From: Paraphaeosphaeria minitans
Lineage: Eukaryota; Ascomycota; Dothideomycetes; Pleosporales; Didymosphaeriaceae
NCBI GenBank assembly: GCA_015832175.1
Contig: WJXW01000004.1
Span: forward strand, 310,001 to 374,000
Reading direction: 5' to 3'
DNA: 64,000 nucleotides
Part shown: positions 10,849 through 23,169 of the stretch, piece by piece
Layout of the letters: every line of letters starts with the position of its first letter
Numbering within the stretch: position 1 is the stretch's first letter
Position numbers and translations under genes: made by a program
Notes under the pieces: model-generated
The model's input: only the letters and a program-made list of their open reading frames with translations
What the model was told of the DNA's origin: nothing
The model's database searches: none

Positions 10849-13800
10849 GGCATGATGTAGGAGGCATGTCCTCTTAAAACATCTCCTTCCAGCAGGAAAC
10901 ATTAATCGATAGTGCGGATCATCTGGCAATTTTTATGTGGAGACAGAGAAGACCTAAGGTGGATTTGGTGTCGCTGTGCTACCGCAGGATCTCTCCAGAC
11001 ATCCCAGCTCGTTGTGTGTACTTTGGGCTGCAGGGCGTCAAAAGCCAGAACATACATTTCTTGGGACGACTTTTTAGTATGTATTGCTCTAAACATGAAC
11101 TCATAATCAGACTATTTCAATGCCGACGAAGATAAAAGCGAAATTCTATCATCATCTTCCTCGGATAACATAAATCCCCACCAAGCATCACTCGTCTCTT
11201 ATGCTTTTAGGATCGAGGACTGCCAAAGCAGCTAAGAATCGCCCTTTACATCGATATTTTCTAGTACTGTTCCCTCCCAACATGAAATTTGCCACTTGGC
11301 TGTAACTGAGCGTGCAGGCACGGGAAGAGAGAAGGAAAATATACCGTGAGAGCTAGGTGGCCGGCCCTCGAAAGGGCGAGCCGTCCACCAGAACATTAAT
11401 AACAACCATGAACCTTTGGGTCCAAGAAGGTCGTGCCGCCCCGATCATGTCTTCTATGAGATTGGTTTTTGTTCGCGTCCCCCACCCGTATGGACTTCAG
11501 AATCAGACTTTGAGCGTTGCTGGCTTGCGCGAAGGTGGATTTTTTATTATTATTAATATTGTTTGTGCAGGTGAGAATCCCGTTGCAGAGCAAGCCTTCC
11601 ACCCGACCTGCATAGGGTCCACAAGCAACTTTGGATCGCGGGTTGCCGTGTCGCCTGGGACGAGCGTGCAGACAAAGCGCTTTTTGGATCGTCCTCTTAG
11701 CATGCACTTCGCATTCGTTTTTGTCTTTTGTCTTTTTCTTTTATTCTCTTTTTTCTTCTGGCATTGCGGGCGTGGATGGGGAAAGAAGTGTTTTCTCCAA
11801 TAGCTATGTTGCGTTTAGCCCATATGGTCCGCAGCAAGAATTGTCCAACGGACATGCAAGCCGCGTTGCACACAAGACATGACATGACTGTTTTCGCATC
11901 CCTAGTTTGAGTTCTCATTTTCACCGCAGCACGTCCTGGGCCTGCTTTTCTGTCAACAGAATCTCGAGCGAACGCGACTTTAAAAACTACAACAGCGCAA
12001 TCCCTCTTCTTACATTAACAATTCAAGTTTGGCTTTGGGTCGATGGATCCCAGACCAACTCAAGACATGTCTTTCGGCATGGAAGATCTCGTCGCGTCAT
12101 TCATGACAGTAGGATTTGATCGGTAGATGTAGGAGCTCACATGATTCAACGGCGCAACCTCTCTAGGGCACATCGAAGACCGCAGAAAATCCTTTTGGTG
12201 GCGGAATGCTGCGACGTGTAAAGAAAACCATCATAGTTGCCGTGGATTGTGAAGTTGATCCCTGTAATGGCCACGCTTCCGCCCTTGTGGAGCAAATAGT
12301 GTATTGGGTCCGCAAGGCTGCGATCCGCCATCCCAAAAAAAAAAAAAAAAAAAAAAGAGAGAAAGAAAAAAAGAGAAAGAAAAAAAGAGAAAGAGAAAGA
12401 AAAAGAAAAAGACACGCAATATCCGTGCCAGAATCCGGATGATAGGGCAAAGTGTCATCCAGGCCATGATGCTCTCAGTCAAACTCTTCGATTCGCATAG
12501 CAGGACCACTCCAGCCACGTCGTTTATCGAGCATCGTAGATGATGGCTTATGGTGGTAGCCCTTGTAGCGACGACAGAAATCCTCCAAAGGGCATTACCA
12601 GACCGTCCAATAATTTGAATAGCAGGATGCAGAGTTACCAAAGCAGCGCGCTTGAACCTTGATCCTGGAATTCCCGCCCACGGGAAAGTTGAGGCCCATA
12701 CCACGGCTTAAATCCAGTGTAGAGAATCGCAAGGTGATTGGGTTGATGATAGACCTCGCAACGGCGACAGCTCCAGAAGACATCGAGCTTGTCTCTGTCG
12801 AGTTTTGAATGGCTGGGTGTTAAGTGAACGGGTACCCAGGTACCCAAGACATAGATTTGTAGATGCGCTATTTTGGTTCCATGACCCCTATAGGTAGGTA
12901 GGGGAAACGCTCCAAACATGGTCTCGGAGGCTCGGTGGTTTGGAAAATCGCAAGGAAAGCACATGTGCTCCTGATCTCCAGGCGGCATGCGTTCCCCCAG
13001 ACATACAGGGCGTCGGCCAAATACCTGGATAGCAGGGTGTGGAAGTGGCATACCCCGTCCAGCAGGTGGTTCCGACCATAGCTCGTTCTGAAGGTCTTTC
13101 AGAATCCCAGGACAGTCGTATCGCGACGCGCTTGATCATTCATGGCGTCCTCCGTAGGTTTTTTTTATCGCACGGCCGGAGTCGGCCAGCACGTGCATTG
13201 AGCAGAGTTATGTTTCGGTCCCACTTTCCTCTCCAGTAAGGGCTTTCTGCCATGGTGGTGCGCAAATGGGTGTTTTGCACGCCCACTCGACATCATGGTC
13301 TGGTTGTATGGCATCTTCGGTCTGGTCCATGACACTGGGTAGGATGATGTTTCAATTCGGGCCACCAAGACTTGAAGACTGTAGCGATAAGATTTTGGTG
13401 GCCCGGACCCAGAGCATAATCCTTGTCGGTGGACATGGTTTTTCGTGAGGCCATGACATCGATCGCGAAGGGCTTGTAGGGTGACGGAAGGAAATGTGGA
13501 AAGACGGGTAAGCGGGAGAGAGGGGAGGCTATATAGACATGGGGAGCAGTCAAGGTGGTGGTGGTCATCATCGGCGGGGTGCGGTGCGGCGCGGCGCCTC
13601 TTTATTGTGCCGTGGGCGTTGTTGAGGCGTTGAGCCGGACTGCGGGTTTCGCTACCACCATACTAAGGTCCATTAATAGCTCCCCAAGTGAGCACGAGGG
13701 CTAGTTACATCACTGATCAATAGTGAGTTTTTGAGGCAAAAAAGCGGCATGCTAAATGCTTGTATTCAGTTCGGAGCGCGCGACGAGCATCATAGTGACT

Positions 13801-15250
13801 GGTGCCACAACAACGTGGAGCATGTCTAAGGACACTTGCGCATCCTCGAGACTATCCTCCTTCGCACTCTCATCCATATAATCTTCACTCCACTCGTTGT
13901 CCAAGGTTTCGGGAGGACATCCCGCCTGACTCGTGCATGGTTGGTGGCTGGTCCGAGCGACCGGTCTGTGGACATCTGACGGCACAATCGGAAATGGTAC
14001 TGAAGCCCGCGACACCTTGAGCATGCCAACCGTCAGGCAATATCGGCGATATTACAGCACTGTTGCTAAGCACCTGTCAGCCCTGCCCAACAGAACGGTT
14101 CGCATCCGGAGCAACGACTCACGCGCCTCTCTCCCAATGGAAGTATAGTCGAGAACTTTGTGGTCGAAGCAACCCTCGGCGGCAGCGTAGTCGAAGTGGT
14201 GGTCTGGGTGAAGGCAGCTCTCCCCGTCGGCCTCGTCGTCAACGAGCCCATGCTCACGGGGCTGGCGCTTTGCGTCTTGATGGCCGACGGCATCTTCAGG
14301 AAGACGCGGGCGGGCGGAAATTGGCTAATTGGAGGCATGATGGCGACGGTTTATCTCAGAAACTTATTGCGGTCGATCAGAGAGGGGATGGCGTAGCAGT
14401 GTCGCGGTTCCATATACTCTGCGGGTGCTGGCGATGGGAGGAGGGGTTAGTGGTGGGAATGCGCGAGTAGAGTGCGGATGAGTCTTGGGCACACGAGTGG
14501 GCACCATGCAAATATATGTAGATAGGCAATGTCGCTCGGTAGGTAGACTATGACTGGACTGAAGTGTGACTGGATTGGACTGGGCTAGCGGTCGCATGGA
14601 AGGGCGATCGTGGCGCTTGAGTGGTTTATGGTGCATGCGCCGATCAGGTGAGCTACGAGCATTGGTCGACCCCACACACCATCCGCGCCCGCTCCGTCAG
14701 GCCAGCCGGAGGTTTACCGAACGGCCGAGTTGTTTTCGTTTCAGATGCCATCGCAAGCAAGATGCGTGCTTTCTGGTGCCATATCTATCGTGTGTTTTGA
14801 GATGGGCTTTCCGCTGGACCTCGGGTGTTGTCGTTCCGGTGCAATTGAAAGCTAGGGAGGTTCCTACTACCAGATCACAACCCATGAGAACTGCGCCCGC
14901 GCACCGTAATGTCGAACAGCATTGGACTTCATCACTTCGGGAAAAAGAATGCCCTGGTGCATGGGAGTGGCGAGAGAGTGCCTGGATTGGGAAAGTGTGG
15001 AGTTGGGGGGTGGAGCACATTGCACACCGGAAGCTCAGAGCGAGCTAAAGAACACGCAGATCGTGACGTGGTGAGGATTCAAGGTGTCGCTTTGTGCTTT
15101 TCTCATGTGCTAGATACCTATCCCAAGAAGCACGACGCATAACTTCTGTTTCGCAGTTGAGAATGGGTGCTGGGCAAATCCTTGTCATGCCATATTATTA
15201 TGTATGTGGTATACACTGCTGCGTTATCCCACGCATGTTGCCTTCACCGG
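10849..15250. other. Gene-poor stretch, 4.4 kb
   Basis: No gene is supported. A 138-codon frame on the minus strand (13051-12638) and neighbouring minus-strand frames at 13571-13293 and 13139-12888 look protein-like in composition but match no family I know. They cannot be joined into one model without breaks. Frames at 13752-14400 overlap on both strands and are probably GC-driven. A long purine tract lies at 12335-12412. Confidence 0.45.
12335..12412. repeat. Purine tract: A22 followed by GAGAAAGAAAAA repeats
   Basis: A run of 22 A is followed without a pyrimidine by about 56 nt of G/A microsatellite, 78 nt of pure purine in all. It could mark the tail of a decayed retroelement, but no coding element lies next to it. 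Confidence 0.85.
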
Positions 15251-16135
15251 TTACGCTGTGCCATATTCGTCTTCAAAGAATTTTTTCTGTCCATGTGCTC
15301 TCTCAAGCCTGTAGCCGTGCGCCTCCTTTTGTCTCGCTTTCTTGAGCACTTCGTGCCCATCGCCCTCAATGGTCGCCCGCACATCGGACTGCGGCTCTGC
15401 AGAGAATTCGTGGATCTGCAACCAGGTCGGAGGCTCAGGAGCTGGATCGTCTGTCGCTGCCGCAAGTCCCTTCATGATGCGTGACTGCGCGTTGGTCCGG
15501 GCCAGAAGCAGCTTGAAGCGTAGCGAGCGCTGGTAGTGGTCCAGCTTGGATACGGTTCCCACTTGCTGCGGGCTGGTCAGTCTCAACTCTCGCATAAGTC
15601 ACGAGAGCCTCACCTGATCCAAGAACGCCTTCACTTCCTCGTCCGTGACATCGCTCGCAGGCTCAATCTCTGAAGTCGCAAGGTATTTTCCTGAGCCTGT
15701 CGACTTCTCAACGACCACCTTCAACTGGCCCTTCTCGCATAACCTACCTCTCTGAACGTTCCCCTTCTGGCCGACCAACGCATAATATCTAACATCATTA
15801 TCCGTCATATCATAACAGAGTCCCGTTCCAGGCAGCATGTCGCTGTGAACCCTAATTTTTTTGAACTCTGGGCCTTGCGTAAATGCTATGTCGGGCATCG
15901 GGTAGAAAGCTAAATAAGGCCGTGGGCACTCTGGTGTAGGCGTTCCTCGTCCAGGAGTTTTGTTGACGTGGAAGTACCGAAAGGCGCTGGGCATGCCAGA
16001 TGTCTCGACTATTTCCGCAATGTGATCGTCATCGTACCAGTGCATGTACTGCGGTTCCTCCAGAGGGTTGCTGGGCGATGGGTTGATACATGCTTTCACG
16101 TAGAGGATGCCAGGGCCTTTCATAGATTGCGCCAT
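15251..16135 (-). CDS. EthD-like (dimeric alpha/beta barrel) protein
   Basis: There are two exons, 16135-15614 and 15565-15251, 278 aa. The intron is CAG|GTGAGG...CCCGCAG and keeps phase 0. The N-terminus GPGILYVKACINPS followed by MHWYDDDHIAEIVETSGMPS matches a fungal family with two ferredoxin-like EthD/NIPSNAP-type repeats, where the WY..DHI..I segment is most conserved. No signal peptide or membrane segment is visible, so it is probably cytosolic. Related domains occur in small monooxygenases and decarboxylases of aromatic metabolism, but no catalytic residues can be assigned here. It stands alone, facing away from the HET gene, with no biosynthetic neighbours. Confidence 0.78.
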
Positions 16136-16752
16136 TGTGGTGCTGGTATTGTCCGAATGCGAAAATATGACTGTATGGTGTCGAAGTATAAACTACCTAC
16201 CCCGCGGCTCCAAACCGCACCACGCTTCGCATTCTTTTGCGGACCCTCTTCAACCACACTGCACGATTGTCTTAGTCAGCGACTTGCGGTCGCCGTCATG
16301 AAGCTATCGTGCATCATTGCCACACACTGAAACCTAGATTGACAACTGTCGCCTTTGCCGGTCGCACAAATTTATCTCACAATTTAAGAGATGGGCCACC
16401 TATTCGCATGATTACTATTGTTGAATTGGAAAGGTGAATTTACTTCATCTCATCGACGACCTCGGAGACTAACCGCCTTTGGAAGGTACCTCGGATCATT
16501 CAGCATCTTATGTTCTCTTTAAGGTGGGGTATCTATCTTATTTAGTCATTTTATACCTGCTGTATTGACAGTATTCGAGCACGTGTGTATTGTCTCTGGT
16601 GGTTGAAATGATATGAATGAAAAGTATCGCTACCAACTTTCCCAAGCTGTGAGAAAAAAGCGGGGCCCTATTCCAGGCAGCCAATCCGTACATTCCCCGC
16701 CAGTTCAAATGTTACTGCCTCAAGTCCCATCGCTCACTTACGCTACGCAGTG
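16136..16752. other. Intergenic, divergent promoter region
   Basis: This 617-nt region lies between the divergently transcribed EthD-like and HET-domain genes. I see no open frame of note and no repeat. It probably holds both promoters. Confidence 0.55.
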
Positions 16753-18986
16753 ATGTTTTGCTCACCATGCTTATCAATCTTCTCGACGCAATTAAACAAT
16801 CGTTGCCGCGCCCGTTCCTTTCACGGCCCTCATCATCCCCACATCGGCAGCTTGCGATCCGTAGCCAAAAGCTGTCGTATCTGCAAGGCAATATGGCTCG
16901 AATGCGTGACTGGCTTTGGCAAAGAAGACTGGTCGGACGCGGGAGTCAGTACGAAGTGGAGAGTCGTGCACGACAGCACCTACTGTCGTAGCGTTGATGA
17001 TGCCATCCAGTCTGGCGGCAAGATGAAATTGATAATTGAAGTCGAGAGGGTAATGGGGAATGATGAGATACGGAGAGACATGAGTTTTGATCTACTACCG
17101 TGTACGAACTTTTGTACTGACGTGATGGTGTAGTGCTGATTGTGGTAGACAATGAGGCCGAACACTATGCTCCTGCCACCGAGAAGCCTTGGACTGCAGA
17201 GGCGGGACTGCCTTCTATTAAGACAGCTAATTACCAGATCCACCTTCGTTCCCCCTGGAACTTGAAATCGTCTTCTTCAAACACAGCCATTCAAGACGAC
17301 CAAGTTCGAGAAAACACAGAGTATGATTGGCTACCATGTAATTCCACCCGATGCACAACGTTTAGCTGTGACACTGACAACATAGCTGATTTGATCCACC
17401 AAAATGTCCCCGAGCCCGCAAGCTCGGTGGATTCTGGAACGAGACTACTTGATTGGTATCAAAACTGTTTGAATAACCATCCAAAATGTCAAACCATCTC
17501 TGATGCCACTTATCAACCCACTAGGCTTCTCGATATCGGGAAATCATACTTTGAGCCCGTCCGTCTTGTCACCTTCTCTACTGAGGACGCGCAGATCTTT
17601 AGTCCCGTGTATGCTACTCTAAGTCACTGCTGGGGTACCTCCCAGCCGCTACGACTGCTCAGCTCAAACCTTTCCCAATTTCAAGAAGGAATCGCTCGCG
17701 AAAGCATTCCACGCGTTTTCACCGAAGCCATCGAGGTATGCTGGCATCTAAGAATACAATACCTATGGATCGACTCTCTGTGCATTCTACAGGATTCAGT
17801 AGAAGACTGGTCGCGAGAATCGCAGCGTATGGGTTTAATCTACTCCAGAGCTCTAATCAACATCAGCGCGACAGGATCAACCGGATGCAACGACAGACTC
17901 TTCAGCAGCGCCGACGAAGCCCCCTCTGCGGGGCTGGTATCCTGGAAAGGATCCAACGCTAAATACGTAGTCGTGGAGAATACAATCGAGTGGACCAAGA
18001 GCTTCATGAACCAGCCCTTACTTCAACGGGCATGGGTCATGCAAGAAAGATTACTCGCAACGCGTGTGGTCCACTTCACAAGGTCGCAGGTCGTCTGGGA
18101 GTGTAGGACCACCGCCGCGACTGAAACATACCCCATCTGCGTACCAGATGCGCTGTGGCCTTTCCACGACAGACGGAATCGCTTCTGGCGCGAGGAGTTC
18201 ATCGAGGACGACGGCGCGTGGTCAGATCTCGTGGGCGACTACAGCAGATGCGAACTCACATTTGGCAAGGACAAGCTAGTGGCACTGTCGGGTCTCGTTT
18301 CAGCCCTCGAGGCTAAAGGTCTCGCTCGGGGTCGCTACTGGGCTGGTCTGTGGGACGCTGATCTTCCGTACTGTCTTACCTGGAGAAGAGCTGCCATAGA
18401 TCCGAGCAAGTGGTCTTCCGCCCGTCCCGACACCCCCCGAGCTCCTTCTTGGTCCTGGGCCTCGCTGGATTACCCTGTCTGGACCGATTGGGGTGCTTCA
18501 GGCGCCTCAGAGGTATCGCTTGTATCGCGCTGGGACGTCGAGGAGGAAAAAGGTCCGAATTTTTCTGCATCACTTCTCTTGTACTGCCCTCTTTCGCTAC
18601 GCCTGAACGGGCCGCTGGTGAGGGCAGAGATACAGGTGAAGAAGCCCTGGGTAGAGGCGATTGGCCGGGGCGTCGAGCGAGTTCAAGGGATATCGTACAG
18701 CATTGGGCGCATCGACGGTATGATTCGTCTGCAGGATGACGCATGGAACGACGTCGTGTTCGATGACTTTGACGATGCAAATATGAGCAAAGACATATGG
18801 TGTGCGCCGATATGGGAATGCGAGGAGTGGATCGAGGAAGCGGATCAAGAGAGGCGGCTGATCGGGCTGCTGCTAGAGGAATTCGATCACGGAAGGTTTC
18901 GAAGGATTGGCGTGTTTTCGATTGGACATTGGACTGATCGAGCGGCGTTGAAGAGGCTTCGAGAAAAGGAGTACGTTGTCATGTGA
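16753..18986 (+). CDS. HET-domain (heterokaryon incompatibility) protein
   Basis: Exons are 16753-17101 and 17149-18986, 728 aa. The 47-nt intron is GTACGA...CTGAC...GTAG and restores frame. The N-terminus begins MFCSPCLSIF and continues to a KSCRICKAIW segment, as in many HET proteins. The HET domain covers about residues 270-430. It shows YATLSHCWG, the helix EAIEVCWHLRIQYLWIDSLC, ILQDSVEDW, and then LLQRAWVMQERLLATRVVHF. The C-terminal half has the usual APSWSWASLD block. HET domains are TIR-related and trigger cell death in vegetative or allorecognition incompatibility; most copies have no known partner. No NACHT, WD40 or ankyrin partner is attached. A decayed HET remnant lies at about 51.6-52.1 kb. 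Confidence 0.88.
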
Positions 18987-20036
18987 GGTTATGCTATTTA
19001 AAGGACGCGTCCGTCTTTAATTTTGCAGCAGCTCCGAATGCATATAATTAATTATATTGGAAAATGTTGAAAAAGTAGGACGTGGGTGTTTTTAGAGATT
19101 GTGAGCACCGGGGCAAGTCGACATGGCTCCGTGATCAACGAATACCACAGGCATGTACACGTCCCTTCAGTGTGACACTTACCCGTCCTCGTTCCCCACA
19201 AGCCTGCACCTGCTACACCAAGAACAGATTCCCCTCTGTGGGCCTTTGCGCTCTACAACCTGCACAGAACGACCCTGGAACCATTATTTTTAAACAACAT
19301 AATTTTTAGCCTCGCACGTTTTTATCATATGGAACCAATGATTCGCACTAAACGTAACGACAGGCCTCCTACGAACGAGTTCTACACAGAGGCTATGCTG
19401 GCCGAACACAAATAGACCGACCGGAACGCTATATCCCTCCTAGTAAGGTTAAGAATAATTTTGTCGCATAAGGTTTTATGTGTGATATCTGTATAAGTAA
19501 CACCAGTTTCCACATTGTGTGGCACTGTCTGACAGCACTGGGCAATCTACCTAGATTTACTGACCGCGAACTGGCGCTACTCCACGTAGCAGTGTTTTTC
19601 TCCGGATCGTGGCAACACTAAGATAGCAGAAACCTTATTGGTTGGAGCTGTAACTTTACTGACCTGGCAAACAGTGTCAGTAGGAACGGGTTGGCTCTTA
19701 CCGCGTATCGGCTCACCTTAAGACGGGATTGGAACAAGTTTGGTCCACGCGGCGAAGTATTTAGGACCGGAAAATTCGGAGCAAGTACAACCCTAACAGT
19801 CGTAGACACACCAGACTTTCTAGAAGAGAGCCTCTGCTTTGTTCAAGCTTTCTTAGCGTGGGCGTGGCTTCAACACAATTTGGGAAACATTTTTTGTTCA
19901 CAAACCAAAGAAATAGATTCATGGACGTTAACGTGAAGAAGTGTAGTTTTTGCAATGTAAAAATTCGTGATTCATGGGTCTTCTATCATATCTATCATAA
20001 CCCTAGAACGCCTGCCCTGTCGTGGATGTCCAACAT
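18987..20036. other. Intergenic, no gene seen
   Basis: No convincing frame is present on either strand. The region is moderately AT-rich near 19010-19070 and 19290-19340. It separates the convergent HET and BYS1-like genes. Confidence 0.55.
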
Positions 20037-20738
20037 CTAAGCACCGCAGAGCTCGATGCTAATATCGACACTGCTAGCGGACAAACCCTGGTTAACGCCG
20101 CATGCACCGACAGGCTGCTCAGAGGCAGCGCTAGCAGTTGGGTCGCAGTAGCCCTGGATGCAGCACTCGGAACCTCCGCTGCAGGAGTAGCTCGGGCAGC
20201 TGCCAACAGCGCTCATGGACCAGGCAGAGCCAGCGCACTGGCTGAAGTCGTCGGAGCCGGACACGCAGTCGATGAAGGACATGTCGTACCAGACGTTGCC
20301 GCTTTGGAGACCATATTCAAACTGCATGGGCTTGGACCCGCCGTCTTTGAAGAGCTTGAGCGCGGTGTTGCCGCCAGTGCAGTCTGAGATGGAGTCGCTC
20401 CAGGTGGAGCCGGCAGAGATGGTGCCACTGCCGTCAGAGGAGCCGCAGGGGCACAGCTGATCGTAGGTAACATCGTAATCGCAGTTGTTCTTGAGCGTCA
20501 CCTTGCTACCGGTACCGCCGGTGGAGGGAGGGCTGGTGCTAGTGGGCTCGGCCACTGCGGTGGAGTAGGCGGCCGAGGAAGCGGGCGCGCTGGTAACGGT
20601 GACAGCGGGCGCTTCAGAGGAAGAAGCAGCAGTTTCAGTAGTAGCTGCAGCAGAGGAGGCCGGGGCCCAGTGTCCGCCCCAGGGAGCGGCAAGCGCAAGA
20701 GCGGGCAGAAGGAGAGTAATGAAGCTTGTCTGAACCAT
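20037..20738 (-). CDS. Secreted BYS1-type thaumatin-like protein
   Basis: This is a single exon of 233 aa. The frame stays open 33 codons further upstream but has no ATG there. The ATG at 20738 gives a proper signal peptide, MVQTSFITLLLPALALAAP. An Ala/Ser/Thr-rich linker (about 20-80) is probably O-glycosylated. A Cys-rich domain follows, opening KVTLKNNCDYDVTYDQLCPC. It continues to GNVWYDMSFIDCVSG and ends in ECCIQGYCDPT. This is the layout of the BYS1/thaumatin-like family of small secreted fungal proteins, first seen as a yeast-phase protein in Blastomyces. The biochemical role is unknown. The protein probably stays in the wall or medium, since no GPI signal is seen. Confidence 0.82.
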   Translation of the reverse strand: MVQTSFITLLLPALALAAPWGGHWAPASSAAATTETAASSSEAPAVTVTSAPASSAAYSTAVAEPTSTSPPSTGGTGSKVTLKNNCDYDVTYDQLCPCGSSDGSGTISAGSTWSDSISDCTGGNTALKLFKDGGSKPMQFEYGLQSGNVWYDMSFIDCVSGSDDFSQCAGSAWSMSAVGSCPSYSCSGGSECCIQGYCDPTASAASEQPVGACGVNQGLSASSVDISIELCGA

Positions 20739-23169
20739 TTTGAAGGATTGGATTGGATTGGATCGGAAGATCAAGTGATGTAAATCTACAAGGTGACTGT
20801 AGAAAGCTGTCGAAGCTGTGATTGGACTGTAGGCCAAGAAGCGTGTGCCTGACGACGCAAAGGAAGGACTGAACCGGAGTTCGAAAAGATAGGGACTGTG
20901 TAAAGAATGATGATCGACGGATGCCCACCCATAGAGGTAGTTGCGCGTCTACTTATACATCAGTTGCTTCCCTGTGGCAGAAGACCTCAACGTAGGTTGG
21001 GGCAACGGCCCGTCAGTGATTTGCGTTCTCGAACACCTTAGTCGCTTTCGAAAAGCGGTCCTCCGCGCTCGCGTGCCACACAGGAGGGACTCAAAGACAC
21101 GTCCCCATAAGAAAACACATACTAGAAAAACGGTGTTTCAATGTGGAAATTACGATCTGCAGTAGTGTAAAAGAAAACTTGGATGACGGCTAGTATGACG
21201 GGTCGGATACTCTAGGGGAGTCCGAGCACCACTAGAAGGGCGTGGGGAATTTTGCGGGTGCATTGAGGCAGAACTACCGGGAAAGGACGGCATAGTCCCG
21301 GTTAGAGCCTTATCGCTATCATTTCCCATTGATATACTGGTACACTACGTGCCAGTGTGTCTTGAATCGTGCCTTTGGGCTACCAATGTAGCAGTGAACT
21401 TGAGGAAATTCATTGCTTCTCCATGGGATAGTCATCGCGAGCGTGACACCTCGAACATTCGCCAGGCACCGAGTACGTATGCTCTGCGTCTTCCGCGCGG
21501 AGTGATGATGCTGCGCCGCGTCATCTCGATCCACCCAGCGGTCTTTGTCCGCAAAAATCTCGAAACGACAGACACAAAGAATGTGCTTCACCTAAAGAAG
21601 AGAGTAGGCAGACAGGCATTGGTGGCCATCGAGCCTTGGCCAGCCATGTGATGTCAGATTCGAATTCTGCCTTTGCTGGCGAATCGCAGTGGCTGACTTG
21701 ATGTAAGAGTTCGACGGTGCATGAACCGATGGAGCGCCGAACATCGACAACGGCCGCCTTTCTACCAATAAGCGAGCCATAAGCGTCAACGGTCTGCATT
21801 TCCACGGGAGATCGACAGGGACGTGCAGGAATCGTTGCAACAGATCACACAAAGACGTTTGCGATGGGAGGTTTAGAGCAAGAGCCAGACTCTTCTTCGA
21901 AACACCCGACGTTGGCTGAGACGATGCAAAGATTGTGAACACTATGCGCGCGTTTGCGCGAGCATCCTTCTTGGAAAAAGTCAGGTGTCGCAAACTACTA
22001 TGCGCCGGTGTCAAAAAAAAATTGCACAATTGCGGGGCGGTGCCCGATGGAAGGACAACCGGGGAGGTGGGCGAATAAGGTAAGTGTTCCTGGCTTGCAT
22101 GAATGGATTCAAAGCAGAACCAGAGCATGCGATCACATTTCGCGTGAAAGAATCTGTTCAGCAAGGGTCAAGACTTTAGCACGTCGCGTGGTCAGGCAAC
22201 AGTGTGGTTGCGGGCCGGCTCACCCACGCGCTCTAAAACCGTGGTTCTGGGCCAGGCCCTGAAGGACCCTGCCGAAGAATTCCCTCCAACAACTTTCAGT
22301 TACGAAAATGTTGTAGTGAAAAAGTGGATTAGCCTAGGAAGCAGATATTTTCCACGAGTGGTAGGCAATCTTGTGGCAGTATTAGCTTCGATGGTCTGTT
22401 CATCTTGGAATCGTCTCAATACACATTTTTGGCAGCCTAGCAGACTTGCACGGCGGTTGTGAAAAGCTTGAAATCTCCATACCCTTCTGCAAAGGTTTCG
22501 AATATCCCGAGCGAAAAATATATTGGGGAAGACTATAGTCACTTCTGCGCAGTGTATGGCTATGTCTTGTCCAGTGAGATGCAGGATTTGCGGATTTCCG
22601 TAGATATTGATTATGAAGATTCAACATGCCTGGAATTTGACAGTCAAATAGTGAATACACTTGTGAACGCATTTTCTCCTTCCTGCTGAGCAATCAGACC
22701 GTTGCCTCAAAGCTAGAGAGCTGTACCATTAGATATTCTTTTATCTCAGTAGCTTGCATGCGGTCGTGCATTGGCCCTTTGCGGAAACGTAGAACGTTAC
22801 GCTTGCGCAGGGTACACAGAGCATGGATACGGTGGGTCACAAAGCGAAGCAAGGGCTAATCATGTGTTGATAAGCAATTGTTCGCAGTAAATTTTTGCTT
22901 GCATTGCATCTAACGCTATTTTTTTTTGTTTTGTAGAATGGTTCCACGCCACAGATGCATTTGGAGATAGTCGAGGACTACCTTCATCAACATTTCTTCC
23001 AAACCTGCTGATCCCACACACGGGCACACTCATGTGGTTGAGAGTCTACCATTCGCTGCTCATATTCTTTCTATCCCCAGGTTTTTCCGTCGTCTCTAGC
23101 CATTGAAGTCAAGTCATCCAGGCCGTTTCCTTGGATGGATCCAGCATGTTGGACAAGTCAACATTACTA
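20739..23169. other. Intergenic, no supported gene
   Basis: The left part is the promoter of the BYS1-like gene. A 190-codon frame at 22164-21595 (-) has no domain, signal or codon regularity that would support it. Plus-strand frames at 22202-22690 look vaguely protein-like but are short and broken. Confidence 0.45.

Noticed and set aside
11357..11803. 148-codon plus-strand frame with a Phe/Leu-rich end
   Set aside because: The hydrophobic end comes from a T/C-rich tract; opposite-strand frames overlap it and no domain is seen.
14160..14396. 78-codon plus-strand frame with hydrophobic text
   Set aside because: It overlaps an equally long minus-strand frame, has no ATG-proximal signal peptide and no homology I recognise.
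21595..22164. 190-codon minus-strand frame
   Set aside because: No recognisable domain, signal peptide or flanking exons; composition is like that of noncoding DNA.
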